Origin: JAAZPT01 sp964544955
GTDB lineage: Bacteria; Bacillota; Clostridia; Christensenellales; Aristaeellaceae
DNA: 64,000 nucleotides
Direction of reading: 5' to 3'
NCBI GenBank assembly: GCA_964544955.1
Contig: CAZJEB010000004.1
Coordinates: 1-64,000, forward strand
The position numbers were made by a program, and so were the translations under genes. Shown one piece after another: positions 15,485-23,563 of the stretch. Below the pieces are notes generated by a model. That model had not been told where the DNA came from and ran no database searches. It saw only the letters and a program-made list of their open reading frames with translations. How positions within the stretch are numbered: position 1 is the stretch's first letter; every line of letters starts with the position of its first letter.

Positions 15485-15979
15485 CTATAATTTTGTAATA
15501 TTTTCATCAGTTATTATATGCTCCACGCCTGTGTGGCGCTTGCTTAAATAATCTGCTAAAAACGTGGGGAAGGCCTTGTATTTATGCAAATCCTTTATAG
15601 GTATCCAACGGGTTTCCTCAGTAACGCCATAGCTGTTTATGCTAGTGCTGTTTAGGCTTTTGTTGCCCTTGGGTTTCATAAGGTAGTAAAAAGCTATTTC
15701 GTGGCAGTTCATGCCCTCTACCATGCCTGTACCTTTAAAAAAGTTTTCGTGTATTACTGCAAGCCTATCAATGCTGTAATGTATGCCCGTTTCCTCATAT
15801 ACTTCACGCAAAAGGGCTTGCTTGGATGTTTCGCCTATATGCACACCGCCACCTATGGAGTAAAAATAGTCTTCATTTTTATTTGTGGCAAATAGCACAC
15901 AATCATCTTCAATAATTATTGCAGCGGCCCTATATCTAAACCAGTTATTATATTGGTTAAAACAGCAATCTATATCCAT
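15485..15979 (-). CDS. NUDIX hydrolase
   Basis: 164 residues from ATG 15979, which has TATAGGAGG about 5 bases upstream; the frame is open to 16054 but the extension reads like a chance hydrophobic stretch. The NUDIX box is complete (G, GVHIG, E, seven residues, REVYEETGI). The preceding strand RYRAAAIIIEDDCVLFATNK is usual for 8-oxo-dGTP or ADP-ribose type NUDIX enzymes; no substrate can be assigned. It is divergent from tgt. Confidence 0.85.
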   Translation of the reverse strand: MDIDCCFNQYNNWFRYRAAAIIIEDDCVLFATNKNEDYFYSIGGGVHIGETSKQALLREVYEETGIHYSIDRLAVIHENFFKGTGMVEGMNCHEIAFYYLMKPKGNKSLNSTSINSYGVTEETRWIPIKDLHKYKAFPTFLADYLSKRHTGVEHIITDENITKL

Positions 15980-16099
15980 GTTGCCTCCTATAAGTAAAAG
16001 TATAATTATAATAGCATAAAACATTAAAATATACATAAAAAGATTACAGTACAAATAAAATATGGTATTATATTAGTGATAAAACTAAAGGAGAACCCC

Positions 16100-17221
16100 A
16101 TGCCAGTTAAATTTACACTTTTAAAATCCAGTGAAAAATCCTTTGCAAGGAGGGGCATAGTTCATACCCCCCATGGAGATATACAAACCCCCACATTTAT
16201 GCCTGTGGGCACACAAGCAACCGTTAAAGCCATGAGCCCTAAGGAGCTTGAGGAGATAGGTGCGGAAATTATACTTAGCAACACTTACCACCTACACTTG
16301 CGCCCCGGTGAAGACCTTGTTGCCGAGGCAGGTGGCTTGCATAAGTTTATGAATTGGAACAAGCCTATACTTACGGATAGTGGTGGCTTCCAAGTGTTTT
16401 CATTGGCGCATATAAGCAAAATAGGGGAAAATGGCGTTACATTCCAAAGCCATTTGGATGGTAGCAGGCACTTTTTTAGCCCCGAGGTTGCTATGGATAT
16501 AGAGCAAAAGCTAGGGGCGGATATTGCCATGGCCTTTGATGTTTGCTCACCCTACCCCTGTGATTATAATACCGCTAAAAAGAATATGGAGCTTACCCAT
16601 AACTGGGCAGAGCGTTGCAAAAAGCACCATACCCGTGCCGACCAAGCTGTGTTTGGCATAATACAAGGGGCATTTTATGAGGATTTGCGCATAGAGAGTG
16701 CTAAATTTATATCCAGCTTAGATTTTCCTGGTACAGCCATAGGTGGATTATCCGTTGGGGAGCCTAAGCCTATAATGTATGATATGTTGGATAAAATGCA
16801 ACCTTACTTGCCTGTGGAAAAACCACGCTATTTAATGGGAGTTGGATCCCCCGACTGTTTAGTTGAAGGGGTTGGCTATGGCGTTGATATGTTTGACTGT
16901 GTGCTTGCTACAAGGGTTGCCCGCAATGGTACAGCCTTTACAAGAACAGGCCGCCTTGTAGTGCGCAATGCCACATATGCAAGGGATTTTACCCCCATAG
17001 ACCCTGATTGTGATTGCTATTGCTGCCAAAACTTTACAAGGGCCTATGTTCGCCACCTTATAAAAGCAGGCGAAATATTGGGCGGTAGGCTTATAACCAT
17101 ACATAACTTGCGCTTTTTGCAAAAGATAATGGAGGAAATTCGCCAAGCAATAGAGCAAGACGCCTACGAAGAATACAGGAACGAATTTTTTGCAAACTAC
17201 GATACTACACGCAATTTTTAG
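16100..17221 (+). CDS. tgt: tRNA-guanine transglycosylase
   Basis: 373 residues, normal length. It swaps guanine 34 in GUN anticodons for a queuosine precursor. DSGGFQVFSLAHISKIGENG contains the active-site Asp 93. GGLSVGEPKPIMYDML and RYLMGVGSPDCLVEGVGYGV shape the pocket, and MFDCVLATRVARNGTAFT holds the nucleophile Asp and substrate loop. The zinc site is CDCYCCQNFTRAYVRHL followed by the His in TIHNL. I choose ATG 16100 because AAAGGAG is 7 bases upstream. No queuosine biosynthesis gene is near; a PnuC/QueT-like salvage system is not in this window. tRNA-Tyr and tRNA-Asp, two of its targets, are encoded at 37284 and 37490. Confidence 0.95.
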   Translation: MPVKFTLLKSSEKSFARRGIVHTPHGDIQTPTFMPVGTQATVKAMSPKELEEIGAEIILSNTYHLHLRPGEDLVAEAGGLHKFMNWNKPILTDSGGFQVFSLAHISKIGENGVTFQSHLDGSRHFFSPEVAMDIEQKLGADIAMAFDVCSPYPCDYNTAKKNMELTHNWAERCKKHHTRADQAVFGIIQGAFYEDLRIESAKFISSLDFPGTAIGGLSVGEPKPIMYDMLDKMQPYLPVEKPRYLMGVGSPDCLVEGVGYGVDMFDCVLATRVARNGTAFTRTGRLVVRNATYARDFTPIDPDCDCYCCQNFTRAYVRHLIKAGEILGGRLITIHNLRFLQKIMEEIRQAIEQDAYEEYRNEFFANYDTTRNF

Positions 17222-17236
17222 TGTGGTGGTGTAATT

Positions 17237-17647
17237 ATGTATACAAGGTTGCTAGATAAAAGCCTTGAGCCTACATATAATATTTTGGCTAAGCATTGTG
17301 GCAAGGCGGAAAGCCTGTTTACAAGCCTAAACACTTGGCTTGAAAGCCATGGCACAAGTGCAAAAATAGCATTCCCATATGGTAATAATTATGGTTGGTG
17401 CATTGCCCATAGGCTTAAAAGCAAGCTAATATGTAATGTTTTTGCGGAAACTGATTCCCTCACCCTTATGCTAAGGCTGAAAAATACGGATTTTGACGCC
17501 CTGTATAATCAAGTATCAAACTATACAAAAAACTGTATAGATGGCAAATACCCCTGTGGTGACGGTGCATGGATACATTATAGGGTGCAAAATTTAACAG
17601 AATTAAATGATGCTAAGGCCTTGTTAAGTAAAAAATTAAATATTTAA
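17237..17647 (+). CDS. DUF3788 family protein
   Basis: 136 residues with the family pattern SLEPTYNILAKHCG, then GTSAKIAFPYGNNYGWCIAH and DGAWIHYRVQNLTELNDAKA. DUF3788 proteins are small and cytoplasmic, with a DUF1801-like or YdhG-like look; no role is known. It lies 15 bases after tgt and probably shares its transcript, ending at the terminator 17651-17684. Confidence 0.8.
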   Translation: MYTRLLDKSLEPTYNILAKHCGKAESLFTSLNTWLESHGTSAKIAFPYGNNYGWCIAHRLKSKLICNVFAETDSLTLMLRLKNTDFDALYNQVSNYTKNCIDGKYPCGDGAWIHYRVQNLTELNDAKALLSKKLNI

Positions 17648-17650
17648 TAT

Positions 17651-17684
17651 AAGTGGTTTGTAAATGCAAGCCACTTTTTATTTT
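17651..17684 (+). terminator. Terminator after tgt and DUF3788
   Basis: AAGTGGTTTG and CAAGCCACTT pair over ten bases with one G-T pair and a six-base loop, followed by TTTTATTTT. Confidence 0.8.
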
Positions 17685-17693
17685 GCCCATTTA

Positions 17694-17722
17694 TTGACAG
17701 GCTTTGGCTTATATGGAATAAT
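17694..17722 (+). promoter_or_regulatory. Promoter of the secreted-paralogue cluster
   Basis: TTGACA at 17694-17699, 17 bases, AATAAT at 17717-17722. It is placed directly after a terminator and 27 bases before the first start codon. Confidence 0.55.
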
Positions 17723-17749
17723 TAATTTATAAATGTATAGGAGTTTAGC

Positions 17750-18112
17750 ATGAATATTACTGAATTTTGGCGTGCTATTGCTAGCCAAGATGAGCAAAAA
17801 ATTAAAGCCTACTTTGATAAAAATGCTTGTATACGTTGGCATAATACAAATGAACAGTTTACCTTTGATGAGTTTTTAAAGGCAAATTGCTTGTACCCTA
17901 ACAAATGGCAAAGTGATGTGGAAAGGGTAGTATACTGTGATGATGTTATAATTACCGTTACCCGTATTTACAACAGCGACATATCCTGCCATGCTACAAG
18001 CTTTATAAAACTAAAAGATGGTAAAATTATAAGCCTTGATGAATATTGGGGCGATGATGGCAATGTTCCCAGTTGGCGTAAAGCATTAAACTTAGGCACA
18101 AAAATAAAATAG
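17750..18112 (+). CDS. NTF2-like (SnoaL-type) protein
   Basis: 120 residues. Starts MNITEFWRAIASQDEQKIKA, continues FDKNACIRWHNTNEQFTFDE and ends with KLKDGKIISLDEYWGDDG, the usual layout of small NTF2-fold proteins in which a helix packs against a curved sheet. Members bind or isomerise small hydrophobic molecules, but many have no known activity. ATG 17750 follows ATAGGAG. It is followed 14 bases later by the first of three secreted paralogues. Confidence 0.7.
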   Translation: MNITEFWRAIASQDEQKIKAYFDKNACIRWHNTNEQFTFDEFLKANCLYPNKWQSDVERVVYCDDVIITVTRIYNSDISCHATSFIKLKDGKIISLDEYWGDDGNVPSWRKALNLGTKIK

Positions 18113-18126
18113 AATAAGGAGCTTTT

Positions 18127-18708
18127 ATGAAAAAACTAATATCCATATTACTTATAGCAATAATGCTTTTTAGCTTTGCAAATGCTAAAACAAGTTCTGT
18201 TGATTATAATTTTTATAAAAATATTGAGTATGGTGATGGCCTTGAAACCGTTGAAGGGGGCTTTGGGGACTATTCCACTTATAAAAATTATAGCTTTGGC
18301 GACCTTGAACTAAAGTTACATGGTGGTTTTCACCTTTCCCAAAACTATGAAAACGAATATCTTTTTAATAGCGATGTTTTGCTTTCCGTAAAAAAGTATG
18401 ATAGTAAAAAAGTTAGCCCTGAGTATATTGTTGCGGAAGTAGATAAAAACTATTTTGATAATACAGAAATTAATTTTGTAGAAGATTTTGCTATTGATAA
18501 TTTTAAGCCTATTGATACCATATGCCATATTGGAACTATTTTTACCCAAAATTATGAGTTCTTTTATGTGTATTTGGCCTTTGAATATAAAGGCAACACC
18601 TATTTATTAACCAGTAATTTAATATTTGAAGAAGATGATTTTGAAGAGTCTGTGGCGTATAATTTAACAGTGTTTGCAGATGTTTTAAAGGGTATAGAGT
18701 TTAAATAA
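18127..18708 (+). CDS. Secreted protein, first of three tandem paralogues
   Basis: 193 residues with a cleavable signal peptide (MKKLISILLIAIMLFSFANA, cut after Ala 20). It differs from the next two in its central part but keeps the C-terminal pattern: LAFEYKGNTYLLTSN...FEE.DF......NLTV.ADVLKGIEFK. Size and fold class (alternating beta strands, last helix) suggest a small extracellular domain of unknown function. The ribosome site GGAGC and signal sequence are almost base-identical to those at 18727 and 19272, showing recent duplication of at least the 5' ends. Confidence 0.75.
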   Translation: MKKLISILLIAIMLFSFANAKTSSVDYNFYKNIEYGDGLETVEGGFGDYSTYKNYSFGDLELKLHGGFHLSQNYENEYLFNSDVLLSVKKYDSKKVSPEYIVAEVDKNYFDNTEINFVEDFAIDNFKPIDTICHIGTIFTQNYEFFYVYLAFEYKGNTYLLTSNLIFEEDDFEESVAYNLTVFADVLKGIEFK

Positions 18709-18715
18709 AATATTA

Positions 18716-18780
18716 TAGGAGCTTTTATGAAAAAACTAATATCTATAATACTTATTGCAATAATGCTTTTTAGCTTTGCT
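18716..18780 (+). repeat. Near-identical 5' gene segment repeated three times
   Basis: About 63 bases from TAGGAGCTTTTATGAAAAAA through AGCTTTGC are repeated at 18118-18180, 18718-18780 and 19261-19323 with only one to three substitutions. They span the ribosome site and signal peptide codons of the three paralogues. The following mature regions differ much more, so either the signal segment is under conversion or the mature parts evolve fast. Confidence 0.8.
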
Positions 18781-19236
18781 AGTGCCGAGAATGAATTCCC
18801 CAAAAGCCCTTATAATATAGGGGATATTACAGTGCATATTTTTGAGGAATATACCCATGAAGAGCTTGGTATGGGGATACATATGTTTTTTAGTAGTTTG
18901 CCTACAATTACAGTATCTTATTTTGATAAAACTATAATGAGCTCTAAGGAAATAATAGAAACTTATAACGAAATGTACCCTGCCAATAAGGAAGCCGATT
19001 TTTTAGGTGAGTATAAAATTGAAAACTTTAAAGGTGAAAATGTATTAGGCTATGGGGGGTTTAACCGTGATGAAGAATTTGAACATTTTGCCTTGTACAT
19101 GGCCTTTGAGTATAAGGATAATGCTTACTTGATAGCAAGCCAAACAAAGTATGCTGAAGAAAAAGATTTTGAATATGCTCTAGAAATTAACTTGATGTCT
19201 ATGGTAGAGGTGTTAAAAACAATAGAGTTTAAATAA
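18727..19236 (+). CDS. Secreted protein, second tandem paralogue
   Basis: 169 residues: signal peptide MKKLISIILIAIMLFSFASA, then a mature domain starting ENEFPKSPYNIGDITVHIFE. It is close to the third copy through IGDITVH...EYTHEELG.GIHMF...LPTITV.YFDKTIMS.K.IIETYN.MY. The body probably forms a small alpha/beta domain with the end VEVLKTIEFK. No catalytic motif, lipobox or anchor is visible, so the protein should be released. Function unknown. Confidence 0.75.
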   Translation: MKKLISIILIAIMLFSFASAENEFPKSPYNIGDITVHIFEEYTHEELGMGIHMFFSSLPTITVSYFDKTIMSSKEIIETYNEMYPANKEADFLGEYKIENFKGENVLGYGGFNRDEEFEHFALYMAFEYKDNAYLIASQTKYAEEKDFEYALEINLMSMVEVLKTIEFK

Positions 19237-19271
19237 GCATAGTTACAAAAACAAACAACATAGGAGCTTTT

Positions 19272-19781
19272 ATGAAAAAACTAATATCCATATTACTTAT
19301 AGCAATAATGCTTTTTAGCTTTGCCTTGGCGGAGGATGAAAGCACATTAAGCCCTTATAATATAGGGGATATTACAGTGCATTTGCTTAGTGAGTATACC
19401 CATGAGGAACTTGGCGGCGGCATACACATGTTTTTAGGCAATTTGCCCACAATTACAGTGGCTTATTTTGATAAAACTATTATGAGCCCAAAACAAATAA
19501 TTGAAACCTATAACGCTATGTACACCGTAAACAAGGAAGTTGACCTTGTGGGCGAATTAAAAGTTGAAAGCTTTAAAGGGGAAAATGTATTAGGCTATGG
19601 CGGTTTTGCTAGCATTGAAGATGGAGAAACTTTTGCCTTGTATACGGCCTTTGAGTACAAAGATAATGCTTATGCAATATCTATACAAACTAACTATAAG
19701 GAAGAAAAAGACTTTGAAAATGTTCTTAATTTAAGCTTAACAATTATGGCAGGCGTTTTACAAACACTGGAATTTAATTAA
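19272..19781 (+). CDS. Secreted protein, third tandem paralogue
   Basis: 169 residues, signal peptide MKKLISILLIAIMLFSFALA. The mature part begins EDESTLSPYNIGDITVHLLS. It is the closest relative of the preceding gene, with many scattered substitutions (for example DLVGELKVESFKGENVLGYG versus DFLGEYKIENFKGENVLGYG). A GNAT gene follows 15 bases later. Confidence 0.75.
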   Translation: MKKLISILLIAIMLFSFALAEDESTLSPYNIGDITVHLLSEYTHEELGGGIHMFLGNLPTITVAYFDKTIMSPKQIIETYNAMYTVNKEVDLVGELKVESFKGENVLGYGGFASIEDGETFALYTAFEYKDNAYAISIQTNYKEEKDFENVLNLSLTIMAGVLQTLEFN

Positions 19782-19796
19782 ACCTTAGGAGAATTT

Positions 19797-20228
19797 ATGG
19801 AAGTAATACCAGCAACATTGTTGGATTTGGATAATTTAGCAAAGGCCTATGCCCACTACTTTTGTGATAAGGGCGAATGTTGGCCAAAGGCTATTGCCTA
19901 TAAGCGCTTACACCAAATATTTACCATGGAGGATTCACTGTTTTTAAAAGCCGTAGATAATGGCATTAACCTTGGCATACTTATGGGCTTTTATGATTGG
20001 TATAACGACGGGCCAATGCTTTATATTGTTGAAGTGCTTGTGTTTAAAGGCTTGCAAGGTAAAGGCATAGGTACAGCCCTTATGGAAAAAGCGGAGGAAT
20101 GCGCTAAGGCCTTCGGGGCAAATAGCATTGCCCTGCATACCCTAAAGGATGCACAACACGAAGGCTTTTATGGCAAACTTAATTACACTACAAGGGATAA
20201 TATAGCCTTTAAAATTAAAAAAATATAA
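19797..20228 (+). CDS. GNAT family N-acetyltransferase
   Basis: 143 residues. MEVIPATLLDLDNLAKAYAH is the first strand and helix, VEVLVFKGLQGKGIGTALME the acetyl-CoA loop, and HEGFYGKLNYTTRDNIAFK the last strand. Target unknown. The start has CTTAGGAG 8 bases upstream. It ends the cluster; its stop codon overlaps the terminator. Confidence 0.85.
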   Translation: MEVIPATLLDLDNLAKAYAHYFCDKGECWPKAIAYKRLHQIFTMEDSLFLKAVDNGINLGILMGFYDWYNDGPMLYIVEVLVFKGLQGKGIGTALMEKAEECAKAFGANSIALHTLKDAQHEGFYGKLNYTTRDNIAFKIKKI

Positions 20229-20253
20229 CAACTTGCTTGCAAGTTGTTTTTTT
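20228..20253 (+). terminator. Terminator after the GNAT gene
   Basis: ACAACTTGC, loop TT, GCAAGTTGT, then six T. Perfect nine-base arms. Confidence 0.85.
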
Positions 20254-20310
20254 GTGGCGCTATTGTACAACTTGTTACTTTAATTTAAGAATTTTTTATC
20301 ATTTTGCGCA

Positions 20311-20339
20311 TTGACGAACATATGTTCCCATATTATAAT
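20311..20339 (+). promoter_or_regulatory. Promoter with embedded LexA (SOS) box
   Basis: A -35 TTGACG (20311-20316) and a -10 TATAAT (20334-20339) are 17 bases apart. Between and overlapping them lies CGAACATATGTTCC (20315-20328), which matches the Bacillus-type SOS consensus CGAACRNRYGTTYC at every position. LexA bound here would block polymerase, so the downstream gene should be induced by DNA damage. Confidence 0.8.
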
Positions 20340-20376
20340 AATAAATGCAAACACGCTACACCATAAGGAAAATTAC

Positions 20377-20475
20377 ATGCGGAGGCCACCGCAAAAGCTA
20401 AGGCATTATGCCTGCCAAATTATATTGAAGGAGGCTTTTTCTGTTTATGAAGAAGTCAAGAATTGTAAACCGTAG
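20377..20475 (+). CDS. Possible 32-residue leader frame overlapping the Cys-rich gene
   Basis: ATG 20377 has AAGGAA six bases upstream and opens a 33-codon frame that ends inside the next gene. The product starts MRRPPQKLRHYACQIILKEA and ends FSVYEEVKNCKP. Its translation would pass over the ribosome site of the next gene at 20428-20434. That site is 12 bases from the ATG at 20447, which is further than usual, so coupling through the leader could matter. It may also be chance. Confidence 0.4.
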   Translation: MRRPPQKLRHYACQIILKEAFSVYEEVKNCKP

Positions 20476-20767
20476 AGAATTAAATTATGTAGATGAGATA
20501 AAGGCAACGGCAGTATGCCCATTTTTTGAAAATGCAACCTTGTATTCCCTAGTATGCAAAAGCCCTGTTAAAGGCGCCCTTAACTACACTAAGTTTATTA
20601 ATAAGGATGCTATGGAGGATTATGCTAACAACTTTTGTTGTAGCATACACACGATGAACAAATGCCCCCATAACAAGCTTTTAACCCTGTACTATAACAT
20701 TAGCCAAGCAAGGAAAACAGCCCAAAAGGCCGAAGGAATACTAAGGCGAATACAAAACAAAAAATAA
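20447..20767 (+). CDS. SOS-controlled Cys-rich small protein
   Basis: 106 residues. The Cys pattern is ATAVCPFFENATLYSLVCKS, then ANNFCCSIHTMNKCPHNKLL: CPFF, VC, FCC and KCPH. From memory, proteins with CPYF...CEG...YCCG...CPIA spacing are common in Firmicutes prophages and integrative elements, where they may bind zinc or DNA; none has a defined role that I know. The C-terminus is basic (RKTAQKAEGILRRIQNKK). It is the only gene under the LexA-type promoter at 20311, has a long leader, and is followed by a terminator. It could help DNA repair, inhibit division or belong to a mobile-element remnant. Confidence 0.7.
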   Translation: MKKSRIVNRRELNYVDEIKATAVCPFFENATLYSLVCKSPVKGALNYTKFINKDAMEDYANNFCCSIHTMNKCPHNKLLTLYYNISQARKTAQKAEGILRRIQNKK

Positions 20768-20773
20768 TTTTAT

Positions 20774-20805
20774 GGGAACACCCTAAGGGCGTGTTCTCTT
20801 TTTTT
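20774..20805 (+). terminator. Terminator of the SOS-controlled gene
   Basis: GAACACCC and GGGCGTGTTC pair with one bulged C and loop TAA, followed by C and seven T. Confidence 0.8.
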
Positions 20806-20883
20806 AATAAATGCCATATTATTACAATTAATAATATTGATAATTCATTTGTTACATATAATTAAACAATAGTTATTGTAAAT

Positions 20884-20917
20884 AAAAAAGGAAAGCATTA
20901 AATATGATACTTTCCTT
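20884..20917 (-). terminator. Terminator of the TM2-domain gene
   Basis: Minus strand AAGGAAAG...CTTTCCTT with a 14-base loop, followed by TTTTATT. It lies 22 bases after the stop at 20940. Confidence 0.7.
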
Positions 20918-20939
20918 ATTTCGTTAATATAAACCGCAT

Positions 20940-21356
20940 TTATTTCCATTTAGAAATCAACAATCCGTTTTTCTCCCTAAATTGACCCATAGCTATTAAA
21001 ATAAAATCAATAAACACACCAATACCCCAAAAACCAAAGGTAAATAAATATAAAAGCCCAGTTCCAATTTTACCAGCATAAAACCTATGCCCTCCTATCC
21101 AACCCAAAAATATACATAGTATTAATGCGGTTAATCGGCTTTTGCTACTTATAGGTGTATAGGGAACTTCCTTTATAACTTCCCTAACTACTTCCTTTAC
21201 AATGGTTTTTTGTGGCGCTGGCTCATCATAAACATATATATGCTTATGTATTACTTCCGCTGGAGAATCGCTTTCTGGCAGTCTTTCAACAAAACCACAA
21301 TATTCGCATTCGTTTATTTTTATCTGTGCTCCACAACAGGGGCATTTTCCTGCCAT
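20940..21356 (-). CDS. Zinc-ribbon and TM2-domain membrane protein
   Basis: 138 residues. MAGKCPCCGAQIKINECEYC is a zinc ribbon with paired CxxC. A flexible acidic middle leads to KSRLTALILCIFLGWIGGHR, then FYAGKIGTGLLYLFTFGFWG, the hallmark of the TM2 domain (two membrane helices joined by a short turn with a conserved FY.G). Such proteins are common and poorly understood, possibly sensing or scaffolding at the membrane. Cytoplasmic ribbon, two helices. The start has AAGGAGGAGCGAGTA upstream. Confidence 0.85.
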   Translation of the reverse strand: MAGKCPCCGAQIKINECEYCGFVERLPESDSPAEVIHKHIYVYDEPAPQKTIVKEVVREVIKEVPYTPISSKSRLTALILCIFLGWIGGHRFYAGKIGTGLLYLFTFGFWGIGVFIDFILIAMGQFREKNGLLISKWK

Positions 21357-21406
21357 TACTCGCTCCTCCTTTTATTATCTATTTATTAATATAAGCTTGC
21401 TATTTA

Positions 21407-23563
21407 CTACATTTCATACCAAACAATCTCATTAGCTTTCATATCTAAATCAAAGCTACTACCATCCCCACGGTAAATTGTAGTGCTTAGTGGCTCGTAG
21501 GTGTTGTTTATTACACAGTATTTACCGTTGGCAACATAGGCGTGAACTTCAGCGTTGTAGTTACTGCTGTACCAGGTTTTTAACTTATCTTCACTGTGGC
21601 TTGCCCAAAGTATTGCCCTGTGCAATAACCTTGCGTTTTCAAAGCTGTAGGGTAAACCGCTAATATAAACGCCACGGCCTTTGCCAAACTCGTTTACAGC
21701 AAGGTTTACGCGTAAATCCTCAACCTTTAACACCTTTGTGCCCTCTAAGGCATATATGTTTTTACGGCCTGTGCCAAAGTCTATATCATTTGCCACATCT
21801 TCTATAATAAAGTGCTTGTTCTCGTTCCAGTTGTATTTATCATAACCAAGGGTAAAACCAGTTTCAAGCTCAACACCTAATACGCTTGGCAACTGTATGT
21901 AGCTACCTTGGTATTGAACAGCGGCAGGCTCGCCTATGCCAATAAAGCCACCACCATTTGCAACAAAGCGCTTAACAGCGGTTGTAATTACGGGGTTTGC
22001 CCAATACATTCCACCACTGTGGGCAGTGTAAGCATCACCTACGTTTATTACTACATCAAATTCATCAAGCAAGTTGTTGTTTGCCAATATATCATCAAAG
22101 CTTATAAATTTAACATCAAAGGGTGCGCCGCTTAAAGCTTCTATAACGCCAGCATAATAATAGTTAGTATCCTTATATAATGCGTGGTGAACCATATGGG
22201 CACCCCAAGCACGCATTTTGCCCCAACAGTTAAGCACAGCCACTTTTTTAAAGCAGTAGGGCGTGCAACCTTGAACATTGCTGTATAGGGTTCTAAACTC
22301 ATCACACACTTCTTTTACATATTCAATAAAGTCTGGGAACTCCAATGCAAGCTTTAAATACCCGCCATAACCAATGCGGTCTATGGGCTTGCGAAGTATT
22401 GCACGCCTTGCAGTAACCCAGTTTACCTTAGCCTCTTTTACAGGGTCGCCACCTTCATAAAATGTATCGGGGAAGAAGTAGGGCAATAGCCTACCCTCTG
22501 TATATTTTACTCCCTCTATATCGCTTATAAGCCTTAGTGTAGATCCATTGCCCACGCTACCTACAACGGCATCAACACCCATGGAGGCAAACTCAGGCAT
22601 AAAAGGCTCTGTACCTATCCAGTGGTCACCAAGGAACATCATTGCTTCCTTGCCAAGCTCGTGGGTTAAATCGGTCATTTCCCTTACAAGTTTAGCTACT
22701 TCCCTGCGTTGGAAGGCCTGAAAATCCTTATATTCCTTGCTTGGTACCCTATATTGGCTGTTGTGGTAGCCTTGGTCTATAATAAACTCTGGCCTAAACT
22801 TATAACCCACCTCAGCTTCAAACTGCTTTAATATATAGGGGCTAACACTGGCGCTGTAACCATACCAGTCAACATATTTTTCCCTCGCTTGCTCGTCAAA
22901 TAGCAATGTAAATTGGTGGAAGAATGTTGTGTACCTAATAACATCTACATAGGGATGGTCCGCCACGAACTTTTTCAAACGCTCCATTGTAAAAGCCTTT
23001 GTTTTAGGTTGCCTTACGTCAAAGGTAATTTGGTGCTCCACGTTTTCCCAACTGTTTGTAACAGCATTGTACATGTGTACTGGGTCCCAAATAATATAGG
23101 CTAAAAAGCTTACTGTGTAATCGTGATATGCAATGCTTTTTAATGTAAGGCTTGTTGTAGCTTCATCATAGCTCCAAAGGGCTGCATCTAAAACTTCCCC
23201 TGTGCTTCTATCTATAACTTCCCACCAACGGGTAATATCGTCATAGTTGTTAGGCTTTAGCATATCAGGGTATAAGCCTTTCATAAGGTTAATAACAAGG
23301 CTGTCCCCTGTGGCAGTATATTTGGGGGTCATAATATAAACCTGTTGAACTTCATCAGGGTTTGCCTTTGCCCAGGCATTATCCTTACGGGTTGTGTAAT
23401 ATGTGGAATAAATTTTAACATCTGCTGTGGATAGCTCTGTGGGGAAGTCCGTACCATCGCAATCCCTTATGGCATCAGCGCCCAAATAGTCAATAAGCTC
23501 CAATGTTTGTGGCACAACGTCTAAGTCCGTTGGCAAAGTTACCCTACCCTTGTTATCACTCAT
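21407..23563 (-). CDS. GH112 galactosyl phosphorylase (lacto-N-biose or galactosyl-rhamnose type)
   Basis: 718 residues, the length of the family. It uses phosphate to split a beta-galactoside into galactose 1-phosphate and a second sugar. FLGDHWIGTEPFMPEFASMG contains Asp 313, the same number as the proposed general acid of the bifidobacterial enzyme. DIRWWEVIDRSTGEVL-like text near residue 110, RYTTFFHQFTLLFDEQAREK and GGGFIGIGEPAAVQYQGSY also fit the family. Substrates in the family are lacto-N-biose, galacto-N-biose or beta-galactosyl-1,4-rhamnose; the exact one cannot be told. No transporter or galactokinase genes adjoin it, so uptake must be encoded elsewhere. ATG 23563 follows AAGGAG. 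Confidence 0.9.
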   Translation of the reverse strand: MSDNKGRVTLPTDLDVVPQTLELIDYLGADAIRDCDGTDFPTELSTADVKIYSTYYTTRKDNAWAKANPDEVQQVYIMTPKYTATGDSLVINLMKGLYPDMLKPNNYDDITRWWEVIDRSTGEVLDAALWSYDEATTSLTLKSIAYHDYTVSFLAYIIWDPVHMYNAVTNSWENVEHQITFDVRQPKTKAFTMERLKKFVADHPYVDVIRYTTFFHQFTLLFDEQAREKYVDWYGYSASVSPYILKQFEAEVGYKFRPEFIIDQGYHNSQYRVPSKEYKDFQAFQRREVAKLVREMTDLTHELGKEAMMFLGDHWIGTEPFMPEFASMGVDAVVGSVGNGSTLRLISDIEGVKYTEGRLLPYFFPDTFYEGGDPVKEAKVNWVTARRAILRKPIDRIGYGGYLKLALEFPDFIEYVKEVCDEFRTLYSNVQGCTPYCFKKVAVLNCWGKMRAWGAHMVHHALYKDTNYYYAGVIEALSGAPFDVKFISFDDILANNNLLDEFDVVINVGDAYTAHSGGMYWANPVITTAVKRFVANGGGFIGIGEPAAVQYQGSYIQLPSVLGVELETGFTLGYDKYNWNENKHFIIEDVANDIDFGTGRKNIYALEGTKVLKVEDLRVNLAVNEFGKGRGVYISGLPYSFENARLLHRAILWASHSEDKLKTWYSSNYNAEVHAYVANGKYCVINNTYEPLSTTIYRGDGSSFDLDMKANEIVWYEM

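Noticed and set aside
20347..20446. Riboswitch in the leader of the SOS gene
   Set aside because: Two short hairpins are present, but no consensus of c-di-GMP, ZTP, SAM, guanidine or other known riboswitch is seen.
21908..22135. Frames opposite the GH112, GH65, mnmG and murC genes
   Set aside because: Shadows of strong coding sequence with no start signals.
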